A stretch of DNA of 21,519 bases from CAZOLI01 sp964580675 (GTDB taxonomy: Bacteria; Planctomycetota; MHYJ01; CAYXQY01), in NCBI GenBank assembly GCA_964580675.1, contig CAZOLI010000040.1, forward strand, positions 1-21,519, in the 5' to 3' direction. Shown piece after piece: positions 1 to 7,747 of the stretch. Positions within the stretch are counted from its first letter, which is position 1; every line of letters starts with the position of its first letter. The notes under the pieces were generated by a model, which made no database searches, was not told where the DNA came from, and was given only the letters and a program-made list of their open reading frames with translations. A program made the translations under genes and the position numbers.

Positions 1-2579
1 TCCTCCTCGTCGGTCGAGAAGGCCGCACCGATGGTGGGCGTGATCCGATAATTTGCCACCCCGGCCTCCAGTTTAAACTGCAATCCCCCGCTTCGTTTTT
101 CCACGCCGCCTCGCTCGGTCCAATCCACAAACGGCCCCGCGTACACGTCCCCGAGAAAAAAGTTGGGATTCCATAACCCGGACCGCACTTCAAATAGTTT
201 ATGGATGAGTTCCGCACTCGCCCGGTTTGTGTACGCCTCTTCATCCACCTCTTCGATCTCGAATTCCCGATCCCGTCTTCGCAGATCAAACTCGTTGGAA
301 ACGCCACCGGTCAATGTAACCCCCCCGGACGTTCCCCAGTAATTGTACGTTATTCCGGAGTTGTACGCCTCTTCCGCATCCACCTTGATCTGCTGTCGGA
401 GAGAGACCCGGTGATCGGCGTAATCGAACGACAGCTGCGCCCCGGGCAAAATTTCGTCAAAATCCGTTTCCACATCAACGGTCATCCCGGACAGTCCGGA
501 CTGCAGCGACCGGTAGAGCGGATACGCGGCACGGGCCCTTGACTCCTCGTCTCCGTCAAAATCCGACCAGGAGAGCAGGGACACCGAAACCGGCCGGAAC
601 ATCCCGGTGGTCCAGGCCACCTCCGCTCCCCCGGAGGAGAAATTAACCACGTAACGGTTGGTGCCGAGCGCATCCTGACCGGCGGCCGGCACCGGCAAAA
701 ACCGTCGGTTCGGGGGAACCAATTCCGCAAAATTGGAACCAAACGCCGATTTCTCCGTTACCGGAACGTCCAGGTCCTCAAGAGACACATCCTCGCTGCC
801 TTCCTGGTGTTTGGTGGCCGGGGAATCAAAAGAAGCCGGTGACCCGTTATTTCTGTAAAGCCCCATACCATCCACCACCCCGGAGAGAAAATAAAACCGG
901 TTCTCGACCGTTACCCCTTCCGACGCATAGCCGCCATCCGTCATTCTCTGGACGTTACCCGTTTTGAAACTGCGCCGGTAGACGGCCGGATATCCCTCGT
1001 AATTGGACCGGAAATACAGATATTCGCCGGAAACGGTGACCAATTTCTCCGCGTGCGCGGTGGCCTGAAGAGGACTGAAGGAACCTTCTTCCACGTCCAA
1101 TTCCGTAATGTCCCAGGTGCTGGTTTTTGTTTTGCTTACCGCTATGATCCGATCCTGATACCGATGCAGTTCCCCGACGAGCTCGTCAACCGTCGTGAGT
1201 TTTTCTCGCTCGCCGCGATGATACTGCCAGAGTTCGGTTCCATATTCGTTTCGACGCTCGCGGGCGTACAAAATCCCACCGGTTTCTCCGACCACAAAAT
1301 CATGAACCTGATCCTGAAAAAGCTCCTCCACATCCCCGGTTTTCAGGTCGTATTTTTTCACGGTGGCGGTCCCTCCCCAGCCAAGAATCGTGTAATTCTG
1401 AAAACCCCATTCAATTTCCCGGGTCGCAAAATAAAGGTTATTGTCAACCACCTGCATTCGTCCGAGGTCCGGTTCCCGGAAGGTTGTGAGTACCTTCTCC
1501 TCCTCCGATTCCGGATCGTATTCGACCAGGTGCGAAACCCGGCGATAATGGTACGGGGAAACGGATTTCACCTTCGTTCGAAAATAATACAGGTTGCCGT
1601 TCGCGGCCGTGAGATTGGAGAGAACCCCCCGGTTGGTTTCCACAACCGGGGCACCATCGATCTCCCAATCTTCGTTTTTCTCTTCTTCGTGTTTCCGCCA
1701 ATCCTCATAAAGATGCGAGAATGATTTGCCGAACGTACGCTCCGCCGCCCGATCCATCCCCCCGGCCGGGACGATGTTGGCCCGCGGAATCAAAAGATTT
1801 TGAAGAGGCACCCAGAAATATTTCGTGTACGCCGAAATAAATTCTCCTATTTTTTCCCGACCGTACTTCTGTGAGAGGTAACGGATAAATGTGCTTCCGA
1901 ACAGGTAAAAATGACCTCCCGGATAGATGTTATGATCGTAGGTGACCTCGGGAAGCGACGGCATTTGACCGGCGCTGGCCTTCCCCGCAACCACGGCGTC
2001 GAAAAAGCCTTCGTTCAGCCGTCCCTCGTGCTGGTCCGTTTGGGATTCCGCGTACGTGGCCACCCCTTCGGATAACCAGCGAGGAGAGTGGAAATTGGGG
2101 CCGAAATGATTCCCGAATATGTTCGTCAGCACTCGGCTTGCGCCCAGCACATTCGTGTCCTGCTGAATGTGCGTGAGTTCGTGAACGGCCACCATCCGAT
2201 CGTAACTGCGGTAATCCGACAGCACACTGTTTGTGCCCGGATGTGCCGTAAACAGACCAATTTTGTCGGCCACCGAATTTGCAAACCCGTTCGGGAACAA
2301 ACCGGTATCCTCCTTTACCACCGTGATCTGCGGCCGGTCTTCCGGTCGATCACGACCGGTGATTCTATTGACGTCCTTCCGGTGTTTCTCCAGGTAATAC
2401 AGTGTGCGCCGGGCGTTCTTTTCGTTGTCCGGCGGAAAAAACACTTCGTAATTCGGGGTCTCAAGCACCTTCCAGTTTTCCAGCCCCCCTCCGGACACAC
2501 AACCCGTAACGCCCGGCAGAACCAGAAGAACAAGCAAAAAACGAAGGAAAAGGGCCCCCCGTTTTTTCGCTGGAACCAA
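1..2579 (-). CDS. Lipoprotein gluzincin metallopeptidase with propeller-like and beta-barrel regions (3' end outside window)
   Basis: I translated this frame directly. It is open for about 859 codons and runs off the left edge. With a TTG start at 2579 the N-terminus is a classic lipoprotein signal (basic PAKKRG, hydrophobic stretch, lipobox VTGC with Cys27). An in-frame ATG at 2684 would add 35 residues; neither start has a clear Shine-Dalgarno. HELTH at residues 133-137 is the HExxH zinc motif, and EGVATYAE about 35 residues later supplies the likely third ligand, as in peptidase MA-type gluzincins. Residues ~260-560 alternate short strands with YDLKTG/YFRS-like repeats, resembling a TolB/PD40-type propeller. 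The last ~250 visible residues have alternating strands rich in aromatic and polar residues, as expected of an outer-membrane barrel. By inference it is an envelope protease anchored at the outer membrane. The substrate is unknown, and the barrel call is tentative because the C-terminus is missing. Confidence 0.75.
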   Translation of the reverse strand, partial: MVPAKKRGALFLRFLLVLLVLPGVTGCVSGGGLENWKVLETPNYEVFFPPDNEKNARRTLYYLEKHRKDVNRITGRDRPEDRPQITVVKEDTGLFPNGFANSVADKIGLFTAHPGTNSVLSDYRSYDRMVAVHELTHIQQDTNVLGASRVLTNIFGNHFGPNFHSPRWLSEGVATYAESQTDQHEGRLNEGFFDAVVAGKASAGQMPSLPEVTYDHNIYPGGHFYLFGSTFIRYLSQKYGREKIGEFISAYTKYFWVPLQNLLIPRANIVPAGGMDRAAERTFGKSFSHLYEDWRKHEEEKNEDWEIDGAPVVETNRGVLSNLTAANGNLYYFRTKVKSVSPYHYRRVSHLVEYDPESEEEKVLTTFREPDLGRMQVVDNNLYFATREIEWGFQNYTILGWGGTATVKKYDLKTGDVEELFQDQVHDFVVGETGGILYARERRNEYGTELWQYHRGEREKLTTVDELVGELHRYQDRIIAVSKTKTSTWDITELDVEEGSFSPLQATAHAEKLVTVSGEYLYFRSNYEGYPAVYRRSFKTGNVQRMTDGGYASEGVTVENRFYFLSGVVDGMGLYRNNGSPASFDSPATKHQEGSEDVSLEDLDVPVTEKSAFGSNFAELVPPNRRFLPVPAAGQDALGTNRYVVNFSSGGAEVAWTTGMFRPVSVSLLSWSDFDGDEESRARAAYPLYRSLQSGLSGMTVDVETDFDEILPGAQLSFDYADHRVSLRQQIKVDAEEAYNSGITYNYWGTSGGVTLTGGVSNEFDLRRRDREFEIEEVDEEAYTNRASAELIHKLFEVRSGLWNPNFFLGDVYAGPFVDWTERGGVEKRSGGLQFKLEAGVANYRITPTIGAAFSTDEE

Positions 2580-2648
2580 TAAGCTGACGATGTCGATGGG
2601 CCTGATCCGGTAAATGAACAACGTTCGTGACGTCAGGATACGCCCCGG

Positions 2649-3233
2649 GTGAAACCGGGATATTGCTCCATTTCCCCGCAACATAGGGTGAGATCGGACG
2701 CTATTTCAACAATTTTGCACAAGGAAAAACCGGATCACCAGCCGCGGGCAAGGGGATGGCGTTACCGGGAGAAGCCAAACAATAATGGAAAATTAAGGCC
2801 CTACAATCTCGAGATGACGGCCGCCGGCATTGCCTCCGTTCAGATCGCGAGATATCACCTCTCGCAACAGGATGGACTGACGGACAAGCTGAATAAAAAG
2901 GCCAGAAAAGCAATTTACGACGGCGTGGCCTGGCTACAGGAAAATTACGGCCAATATCCCGTGAAGAAGAAGAAACCGAAACCTCGAAGGGGACATGGTC
3001 ATTTTTATGACCTGTACGGGATCGAGCGGGCGATGATGTGAACCCGGATCCGAAAATTCGGCGGACACGATTGGTACAGAGACGGCGCATGGGCCCTTGT
3101 TGAAAACCAGCGTGACGACGGCGGCTGGGGTGCCAAAGGCGGCAAGTGGAGCAAGAAACCCGCAGTATGCGAAACCGCGTTCGCCCTTCTCTTCCTGAAA
3201 CGAGCGACCCTACCGGTTGTTACCGGCCGTTAA
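2649..3233 (+). pseudogene. Truncated prenyltransferase/squalene-oxidase-repeat gene with in-frame TGA
   Basis: The frame opens at GTG 2649 and recognisable similarity starts near 2754 (GWRYREKP). It continues MTAAGIASVQIARYHL and YDLYGIERAMM, meets TGA at 3039-3041, then resumes in the same frame as KFGGHDWYRDG, DDGGWG and ETAFALLFLKRAT, ending with TAA at 3231-3233. These are hallmarks of the C-terminal part of secreted prenyltransferase/squalene-oxidase-repeat proteins, which often end near an ALLFLKRAT-like segment. The N-terminal half is missing and there is no signal peptide. The TGA replaces a position that I recall as usually Leu (ERAxxLTG), not Cys. No SECIS-like hairpin with a G-first loop follows it; the only nearby stem is CCGA/TCGG with an all-A/T loop. 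I therefore call it a decayed remnant. Its 5' end overlaps the possible extended start of the leftward protease gene. Confidence 0.7.
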
Positions 3234-3242
3234 ATCCGGAGA

Positions 3243-4661
3243 TCAATCCACGTCAAACGTCCAGGATCCGAGGTCATACCAATCGTGTTCCATCGAGAAC
3301 GGTGACGACTGAAATTTTACCTCAACGGTTACGTTCACCGCCTCCTCCGGAACCTCCCGGTTGATGGTCCGTACCTCGTCGGGTCTCAGTCTCGTGTCCC
3401 TCTCCCCGACTTCCGTTTTGGCCGGTCGTTTGATGTGAATTCGTTCCAGCCAGACCTGTTCTCCGTCTTCATTGACCGCACGAAATTTTACGTTCAGTGA
3501 CCGTGCGGGCACTTCCCCGGGAAATTTGTGGGACGTTTTGTTGGCAAGGGACAGGATAATCCGGTTTTTCTTCTCAATATATTGGCACTCGGTGTCCAGT
3601 CCTTTTTTGACAAACGACTCATCAAATCCTCCCTTCCAACGGTGACTGAGACCCTTTCTCGTCTTCCCGCTTTTGGTGGTCCTTCTTACTTTTTCTGCAT
3701 GACAGTCCGAACACGTTTTTCCTTTTTTGTATGCTTTGCTGGATCGCCACTCGGTATATGCATTATGGGTCGGATTGTGACAGGACCCGCAGAATTCGGG
3801 TTTCAACAGCCGCGGATCCCGTCTCGGCTTACAGGGTGCATCCACGGTACGCCGCGCGGCCACCGTTCCATCGGGCCGCAGGTGACAGGTTTTGCAGGAA
3901 ATTGAGTCTTTCTTATTGACCGGACGGAACCGGGGTCGATATCCATAGTCCGTCGAATACTCCTCAAACAACACCGGCATTGGTGAGTGACAGGGACGGC
4001 ATTCCCGTTTGATGGTGTCGCTGTCTTTAACCGTGGCCGACATGCGATAAATGGGATCCGACCACGCGTTGCTGTGGAGGGTCGATTTCCACTCCTCAAG
4101 GACATCCGGATGACAGCTTCCGCAGGAAGATTCCGCGGGCTCTGAAAGCCGTTCCATGGTCGATGCCGTGACGTTCGGCATGACCTTTTTCAGATCCACC
4201 ACCTCGTCCACTTTCGGGTGGATCAACTTGTGGCAGGAACCACACGTGTTCGTCAGCGTTCGATACCGGGGACCGATGTTCTTCGTGTTCCACTCTTTGT
4301 CCCGAAGATCCCCAACGGTTTGGATTGCCGAATTTACGCCCTCCCGAAACGTGATGTTGAGATCCTCGGGATACCTCGCCATACGGTGGCCACGAACGGA
4401 GCGAAGCTGTTCCTCAATGGCCTTCAATCGTTTTTTGATCTCCTGTTCCTTCAGAGGATCAGTCCCACTGAGATACTGGATTTCCCGCACGGACCGGGCC
4501 ATTTTGCCCATGCTCCACCGGACCTCATCTCGATTAGAACGGGTACCGCCCTCCCCTTTTCGCAGCGTGGAGGTGCAGCTGAGAAGCACCAGCACGGAGA
4601 AGAACGCCAGAACAAACGAAAGGAAAGCGAATGGTTTATCGGTACGCCACGATGTCATCAT
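3243..4661 (-). CDS. Six-haem c-type cytochrome lipoprotein
   Basis: The 472-residue product starts at ATG 4661. A TTG at 4682 lengthens the frame but spoils the signal peptide. The N-terminus is a lipoprotein signal with lipobox LLSC. Six CxxCH haem motifs begin at about residues 140 (CGSCHK), 180 (CGSCHP), 211 (CRPCH), 246 (CKTCH), 281 (CGSCHN) and 307 (CSDCH). The first sits at the end of a ~110-residue helical region, as in cytochrome c'/c556 four-helix bundles. The other five are spaced like cytochrome c554/multihaem nitrogen- or sulfur-cycle cytochromes. The haem-free last ~120 residues look beta-rich and include NKTSHKFPGE. Likely role: periplasm-facing electron transfer, possibly with redox catalysis. 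The substrate cannot be read from sequence. It lies 125 bp downstream of the HEAT gene in the same direction, and its end converges with the relic at 3233. Confidence 0.85.
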   Translation of the reverse strand: MMTSWRTDKPFAFLSFVLAFFSVLVLLSCTSTLRKGEGGTRSNRDEVRWSMGKMARSVREIQYLSGTDPLKEQEIKKRLKAIEEQLRSVRGHRMARYPEDLNITFREGVNSAIQTVGDLRDKEWNTKNIGPRYRTLTNTCGSCHKLIHPKVDEVVDLKKVMPNVTASTMERLSEPAESSCGSCHPDVLEEWKSTLHSNAWSDPIYRMSATVKDSDTIKRECRPCHSPMPVLFEEYSTDYGYRPRFRPVNKKDSISCKTCHLRPDGTVAARRTVDAPCKPRRDPRLLKPEFCGSCHNPTHNAYTEWRSSKAYKKGKTCSDCHAEKVRRTTKSGKTRKGLSHRWKGGFDESFVKKGLDTECQYIEKKNRIILSLANKTSHKFPGEVPARSLNVKFRAVNEDGEQVWLERIHIKRPAKTEVGERDTRLRPDEVRTINREVPEEAVNVTVEVKFQSSPFSMEHDWYDLGSWTFDVD

Positions 4662-4712
4662 GTTGAATTGGCAAACACCCAACTACTGCCAAAAAGCCAT
4701 TCCATATCCGAC

Positions 4713-4736
4713 GATCTCCGTGGGAACAGGGAGATC
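4713..4736. promoter_or_regulatory. Inverted repeat between the HEAT-repeat gene and the cytochrome gene
   Basis: GATCTCC (4713-4719) and GGAGATC (4730-4736) are perfect complements around a 10-nt spacer, in the 125-bp gap between two same-direction genes. Read in the transcribed (minus) direction the hairpin is not followed by a U-run, so it is a poor intrinsic terminator. It could be an operator, an mRNA-processing or stability hairpin, or chance. No Shine-Dalgarno is visible before the cytochrome ATG. Confidence 0.3.
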
Positions 4737-4786
4737 AAAACATCTCTGTTCAGATATTACCGCTTGCCCGGACCCGATGTCGAATG

Positions 4787-6991
4787 TTACTCACTTCCGT
4801 ATTTTTTGTTGACCAGCTTTTTCCATTTCTTCGCGGCCTGTTTCCGTTTCGATTTCTCGCCGTAGATCCAGTCGGCCTGATACGCCTCCTTTGTGTTGTC
4901 GGTCATCCGCCGGAGGGCAATGTAACTGCAGGCCCGGACCCAGGGATTTTCATCCATTAGATGATTCGACAGTATTGGGGCCGTTTTCCTCCGTTTCATT
5001 AACCCGAGCGAAAGCGCGGCCACGCCCGGCACTGCTTTTTTGTCACTTTTCAGGAGATCCTTTAGAAGTGAAAGCACCTTTTCATTCGGATCATCCACGT
5101 TCGCACCCAGGGTTTTCAAAGCCTGTTCCAGTAGTCCGGGCCAGTTTCCGGAGACGCGCCACTTGCCACTGCCCCTCTTCCAGGGATCCTTTCCGCCGTC
5201 CTCCCGGTGGGCGTATAAGTCGTGTTTCCGTGCTTTCTTGATCACCTTCAGGAGCACGTCAACGGTCAGTTTTTCGTGTTTGCCCATCAATCCCAGGGCC
5301 TGCTGGATAAAGCTGGCCTGGTTGGCGTTCGGACCGCCTCCTCTCCGCCGGCGCGGCCCTCGTCGTTTGTTCTCCTCGCCGAAGGACTTCATTTTTTCCA
5401 GTGCAATGTCCTCGGCCTGTTCGGGATCAAGACGGCCAAGTTTCAGGAAACACACAACCGGTCTCGCGGAGGTTACGCGTCCGTCCAGCGCCTTCTTGAG
5501 CTCCTCCTTGAATTCGGACATCACCTTGTCCGGCACACCCGACTCCGGAAATTTCGAAATGGCGTAATTTGCGGTGCGGCGCCAGAAGCGGGATCCACGA
5601 TTTCGGGGACCTTTCTTCTTATTGCCTTTCAGAAGGGAGCCAAACGCCATTTCCTTCAATAACCCGGGGCCACCGTCCAATTCCCTGAGCACGTCCACAA
5701 GCAGATACTGCGTCGCCATGGAAAACGATTCGTCGTTGCTTTTCAGTCGCTTTTTGACAAATTTTTCCGCCTTTGACGACCCATGGGCGGCGGCGGCGAG
5801 GGCCACCATCTCGTCAAGCACTTTCCGTTTGCTGTTGGGAAGTTGTAAACCGGTGACAAAATCCTGAACCCGATCATCCTTTCCCTCGATGCGGGCCAGA
5901 GCGGGAAGGCAGGCCCAGAGCGTGTCCACGTTGCCACCACGTGCGGCGCTAATTATATCCGGAATCTGCTCCTTCGTACCGACAAAACCGAGGCCATAAG
6001 CAGATATGGACTGAACAACCGGGGAGCGGGAGGAAAGGCCGTCAACGAAAATGTCCATCGCCTTCTTGTCACGGAGTCGAATCAACCCCTGGATGGCTCG
6101 AATTTTTACCACACTGTCACGGCAGTTCTTCACGATCTCGCGAAGCCGGGCGGCTGCTTTCCGTTTTCGAAATTTTCGGAGAAACGCCGTCGCGTTTCGT
6201 TTTAAGAACACGTGATCCTCCCGGGACGACCTGAGGACCGGATAAAGCGCCTTTTCGCCCAGCTGTCGAAGCCGGCTGCCGTACCCCGGATTGCCCGACG
6301 TTGGGAATCCGGAGACCAGTTCCGTGACCACCAGCCGGTTCAGCATGGTTTCGTACGGGGTTTCACCTTCCGGAGCTGTCGGACGTTTCTTCGGAATGGG
6401 GGCCACCAATTTTTCAAGCTTTTTCACGAGTTTTTCATTTCCGTAGGCCCGGGCCGCCTTCGCTCCCTCCACGGCAGGATACCCCATGTTAATTAGGTGG
6501 GAGAGAACCGCCGCTTTTGAGGTCGTCTCCGGATGCATTTTTTCCATTATGGTAAACGCCATTCCGTTCATCACGACATAAGGAGAATAAGACGGAATGA
6601 AATTCCAGTCCATCGGTGTGTTTTTCTTGCCCTCCCCCGTACCGGTGCCCCGCCGTTGCCAGCTCGGTGGTATCCTTTCGGTTTCCGGAAGGGACACATT
6701 AATATGGTTCGGTAAATCCGGCGTATAAAATCCTTTCAGCACGTTAAACCTCATCACCGCATCAATTTTCACCGGTGGTTTCGCGCCCGCCCTTGTTTTA
6801 TGTCCTTCGTTGTTATCACCGGACATTCCGCTCGGGGTTTCCGGAGGAGGAACCGGCCGATCCCAGCCGTGAGGCATTCCCGGTGGGGCCACCGCATCGA
6901 TGTCCGCTACAACCGGAATGAGGGAAAACGACACGAAAAACAGTACACACTTCAACAACCAGCTGCGATACAAACTTTTATTATTTATCAT
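4787..6991 (-). CDS. Exported HEAT-repeat protein
   Basis: I chose ATG 6991 (734 residues) because it begins with a Sec signal peptide: basic NNKSLYRSW, then a hydrophobic run ending near VVADIDA. The 61 extra codons upstream have no signal-like character. After a Pro-rich linker, a non-repetitive region (about residues 60-200) precedes a long series of ~30-residue helical hairpins typical of HEAT/PBS-lyase-like scaffolds, such as VKIRAIQGLIRLRDKKAMDIF, VVQSISAYGLGFVGT and NPWVRACSYIALRRMTD. A basic Arg/Gly-rich loop (RRGPRRRRGGG) lies past the middle, and the C-terminus is Lys-rich (KKWKKLVNKKYGSE). There are no catalytic motifs. Its likely role is an exported protein-interaction scaffold. 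It precedes the cytochrome gene in the same direction and may share its transcript. A short decayed copy of its GNPGYGSRLRQL region lies upstream at 7409-7582. Confidence 0.75.
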   Translation of the reverse strand: MINNKSLYRSWLLKCVLFFVSFSLIPVVADIDAVAPPGMPHGWDRPVPPPETPSGMSGDNNEGHKTRAGAKPPVKIDAVMRFNVLKGFYTPDLPNHINVSLPETERIPPSWQRRGTGTGEGKKNTPMDWNFIPSYSPYVVMNGMAFTIMEKMHPETTSKAAVLSHLINMGYPAVEGAKAARAYGNEKLVKKLEKLVAPIPKKRPTAPEGETPYETMLNRLVVTELVSGFPTSGNPGYGSRLRQLGEKALYPVLRSSREDHVFLKRNATAFLRKFRKRKAAARLREIVKNCRDSVVKIRAIQGLIRLRDKKAMDIFVDGLSSRSPVVQSISAYGLGFVGTKEQIPDIISAARGGNVDTLWACLPALARIEGKDDRVQDFVTGLQLPNSKRKVLDEMVALAAAAHGSSKAEKFVKKRLKSNDESFSMATQYLLVDVLRELDGGPGLLKEMAFGSLLKGNKKKGPRNRGSRFWRRTANYAISKFPESGVPDKVMSEFKEELKKALDGRVTSARPVVCFLKLGRLDPEQAEDIALEKMKSFGEENKRRGPRRRRGGGPNANQASFIQQALGLMGKHEKLTVDVLLKVIKKARKHDLYAHREDGGKDPWKRGSGKWRVSGNWPGLLEQALKTLGANVDDPNEKVLSLLKDLLKSDKKAVPGVAALSLGLMKRRKTAPILSNHLMDENPWVRACSYIALRRMTDNTKEAYQADWIYGEKSKRKQAAKKWKKLVNKKYGSE

Positions 6992-7348
6992 TTTCACTGT
7001 AGAAAACCTGTATTTTGTAACACCTATCAAAGGATAGCACGCCGGATCAAACGAATTGAATTCCTCGATCGGCCTTATAACGAAGCATACAATGAAGGAA
7101 CCGTCAAAACAAAACACTGTAGGCGCATCAAAACACAGACCCGGGTTGGCCGAGGGGTATATAGATGTCCCCACATTTCATTTACGTAATGAACAACAGA
7201 ACGTTTGATCGACCCCGGAACGAGACCCCGATCTAAAAAGGGATGGTGTACCAGTGAGTGCACCACCAGGACGATTTCCGCGGGATTGGGACGAAATAAA
7301 CTCCGTAAAAACGGATTTTTGAGATTGCGAAGTAATTGATTCCCCCAG

Positions 7349-7369
7349 AAAGCCATCCGGCATGGCTTT
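7349..7369 (+). terminator. Hairpin resembling an intrinsic terminator
   Basis: AAAGCCAT (7349-7356) and ATGGCTTT (7362-7369) form a perfect 8-bp stem with loop CCGGC, followed on the plus strand by one more T and then AAA. The stem is moderately GC-rich and the U-tract is short and part of the stem. No plus-strand gene ends here. On the minus strand there is no U-run. It may be a relic or a structural element rather than a working terminator. Confidence 0.3.
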
Positions 7370-7408
7370 TAAATGTTTTGATGACGGAACAGACGGCCGG
7401 GTGTCGAC

Positions 7409-7582
7409 TCATGTTCGAAAAAACGTCCCGTTTTGACGTGAAACGCAGTCATTTTTTGTCGCCAATGCATCAATCACGGCGGACAAGGCGTCTTCGTCCA
7501 GCTGCCGCAATCGGCTCGCGTACCCCGGATTTCCCGCAAACGGAGCCCCCGCACCTGATGAACTGCTATCCGGACACTCGAC
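7409..7582 (-). pseudogene. Decayed fragment of a HEAT-repeat gene paralogous to 4787-6991
   Basis: Between a TAG (7583-7585) and a TGA (7409-7411) the minus frame encodes about 57 residues including AGNPGYASRLRQLDEDAL. This matches SGNPGYGSRLRQLGEKAL of the HEAT-repeat protein encoded just downstream. The nucleotide similarity is visible directly: the plus-strand sequences near 7498-7537 and 6258-6297 are alike. There is no start codon with a ribosome site, no signal peptide, and similarity ends within a few dozen residues. I read it as the remains of a tandem duplication or a degraded paralogue. Confidence 0.6.
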
Positions 7583-7747
7583 CTATAACCTCTTTTATTT
7601 TATCAACTTACATAAAATTATTATGAGTTGCCCGAAACAAAAAACCGATGGGGATTCATGAATTTTGTTAAATTGTTTAGAGAGGGTTGGAGGATTTATC
7701 AACAATTTGATCATAACCCAGAGTGAATTTGGGCGGGAATAGATCGT

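Larger units (their letters stand above)
6992..7747. other. AT-richer gene-poor region upstream of the HEAT-repeat gene
   Basis: About 750 bp without a convincing intact gene. It should hold the promoter of the 6991 HEAT gene, but I see no strong -35/-10 pair. It contains a decayed HEAT-gene copy (7409-7582), an 8-bp-stem hairpin (7349-7369), and the region just after the glycosyltransferase stop. There, AAATTGTT and AACAATTT (7670-7677 and 7701-7708) form an inverted repeat with a 23-nt spacer, a weak terminator candidate. A 93-codon minus frame at 7075-7356 crosses this region but has no recognisable features. Confidence 0.5.

Noticed and set aside
3039..3041. The TGA in the prenyltransferase relic as a second selenocysteine codon
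   Set aside because: The position is probably Leu in the family, the nearby stem has an A/T-only loop without G, and the gene is truncated at its 5' end.
7075..7356. 93-codon minus frame in the gene-poor region
   Set aside because: No family features, no ribosome site, and it overlaps the leader region of the HEAT gene; it may be chance.
6992..7747. Possible mobile-element footprint in the gene-poor gap
   Set aside because: No transposase remnants, terminal inverted repeats or target duplications were seen; only a decayed HEAT fragment and small hairpins.
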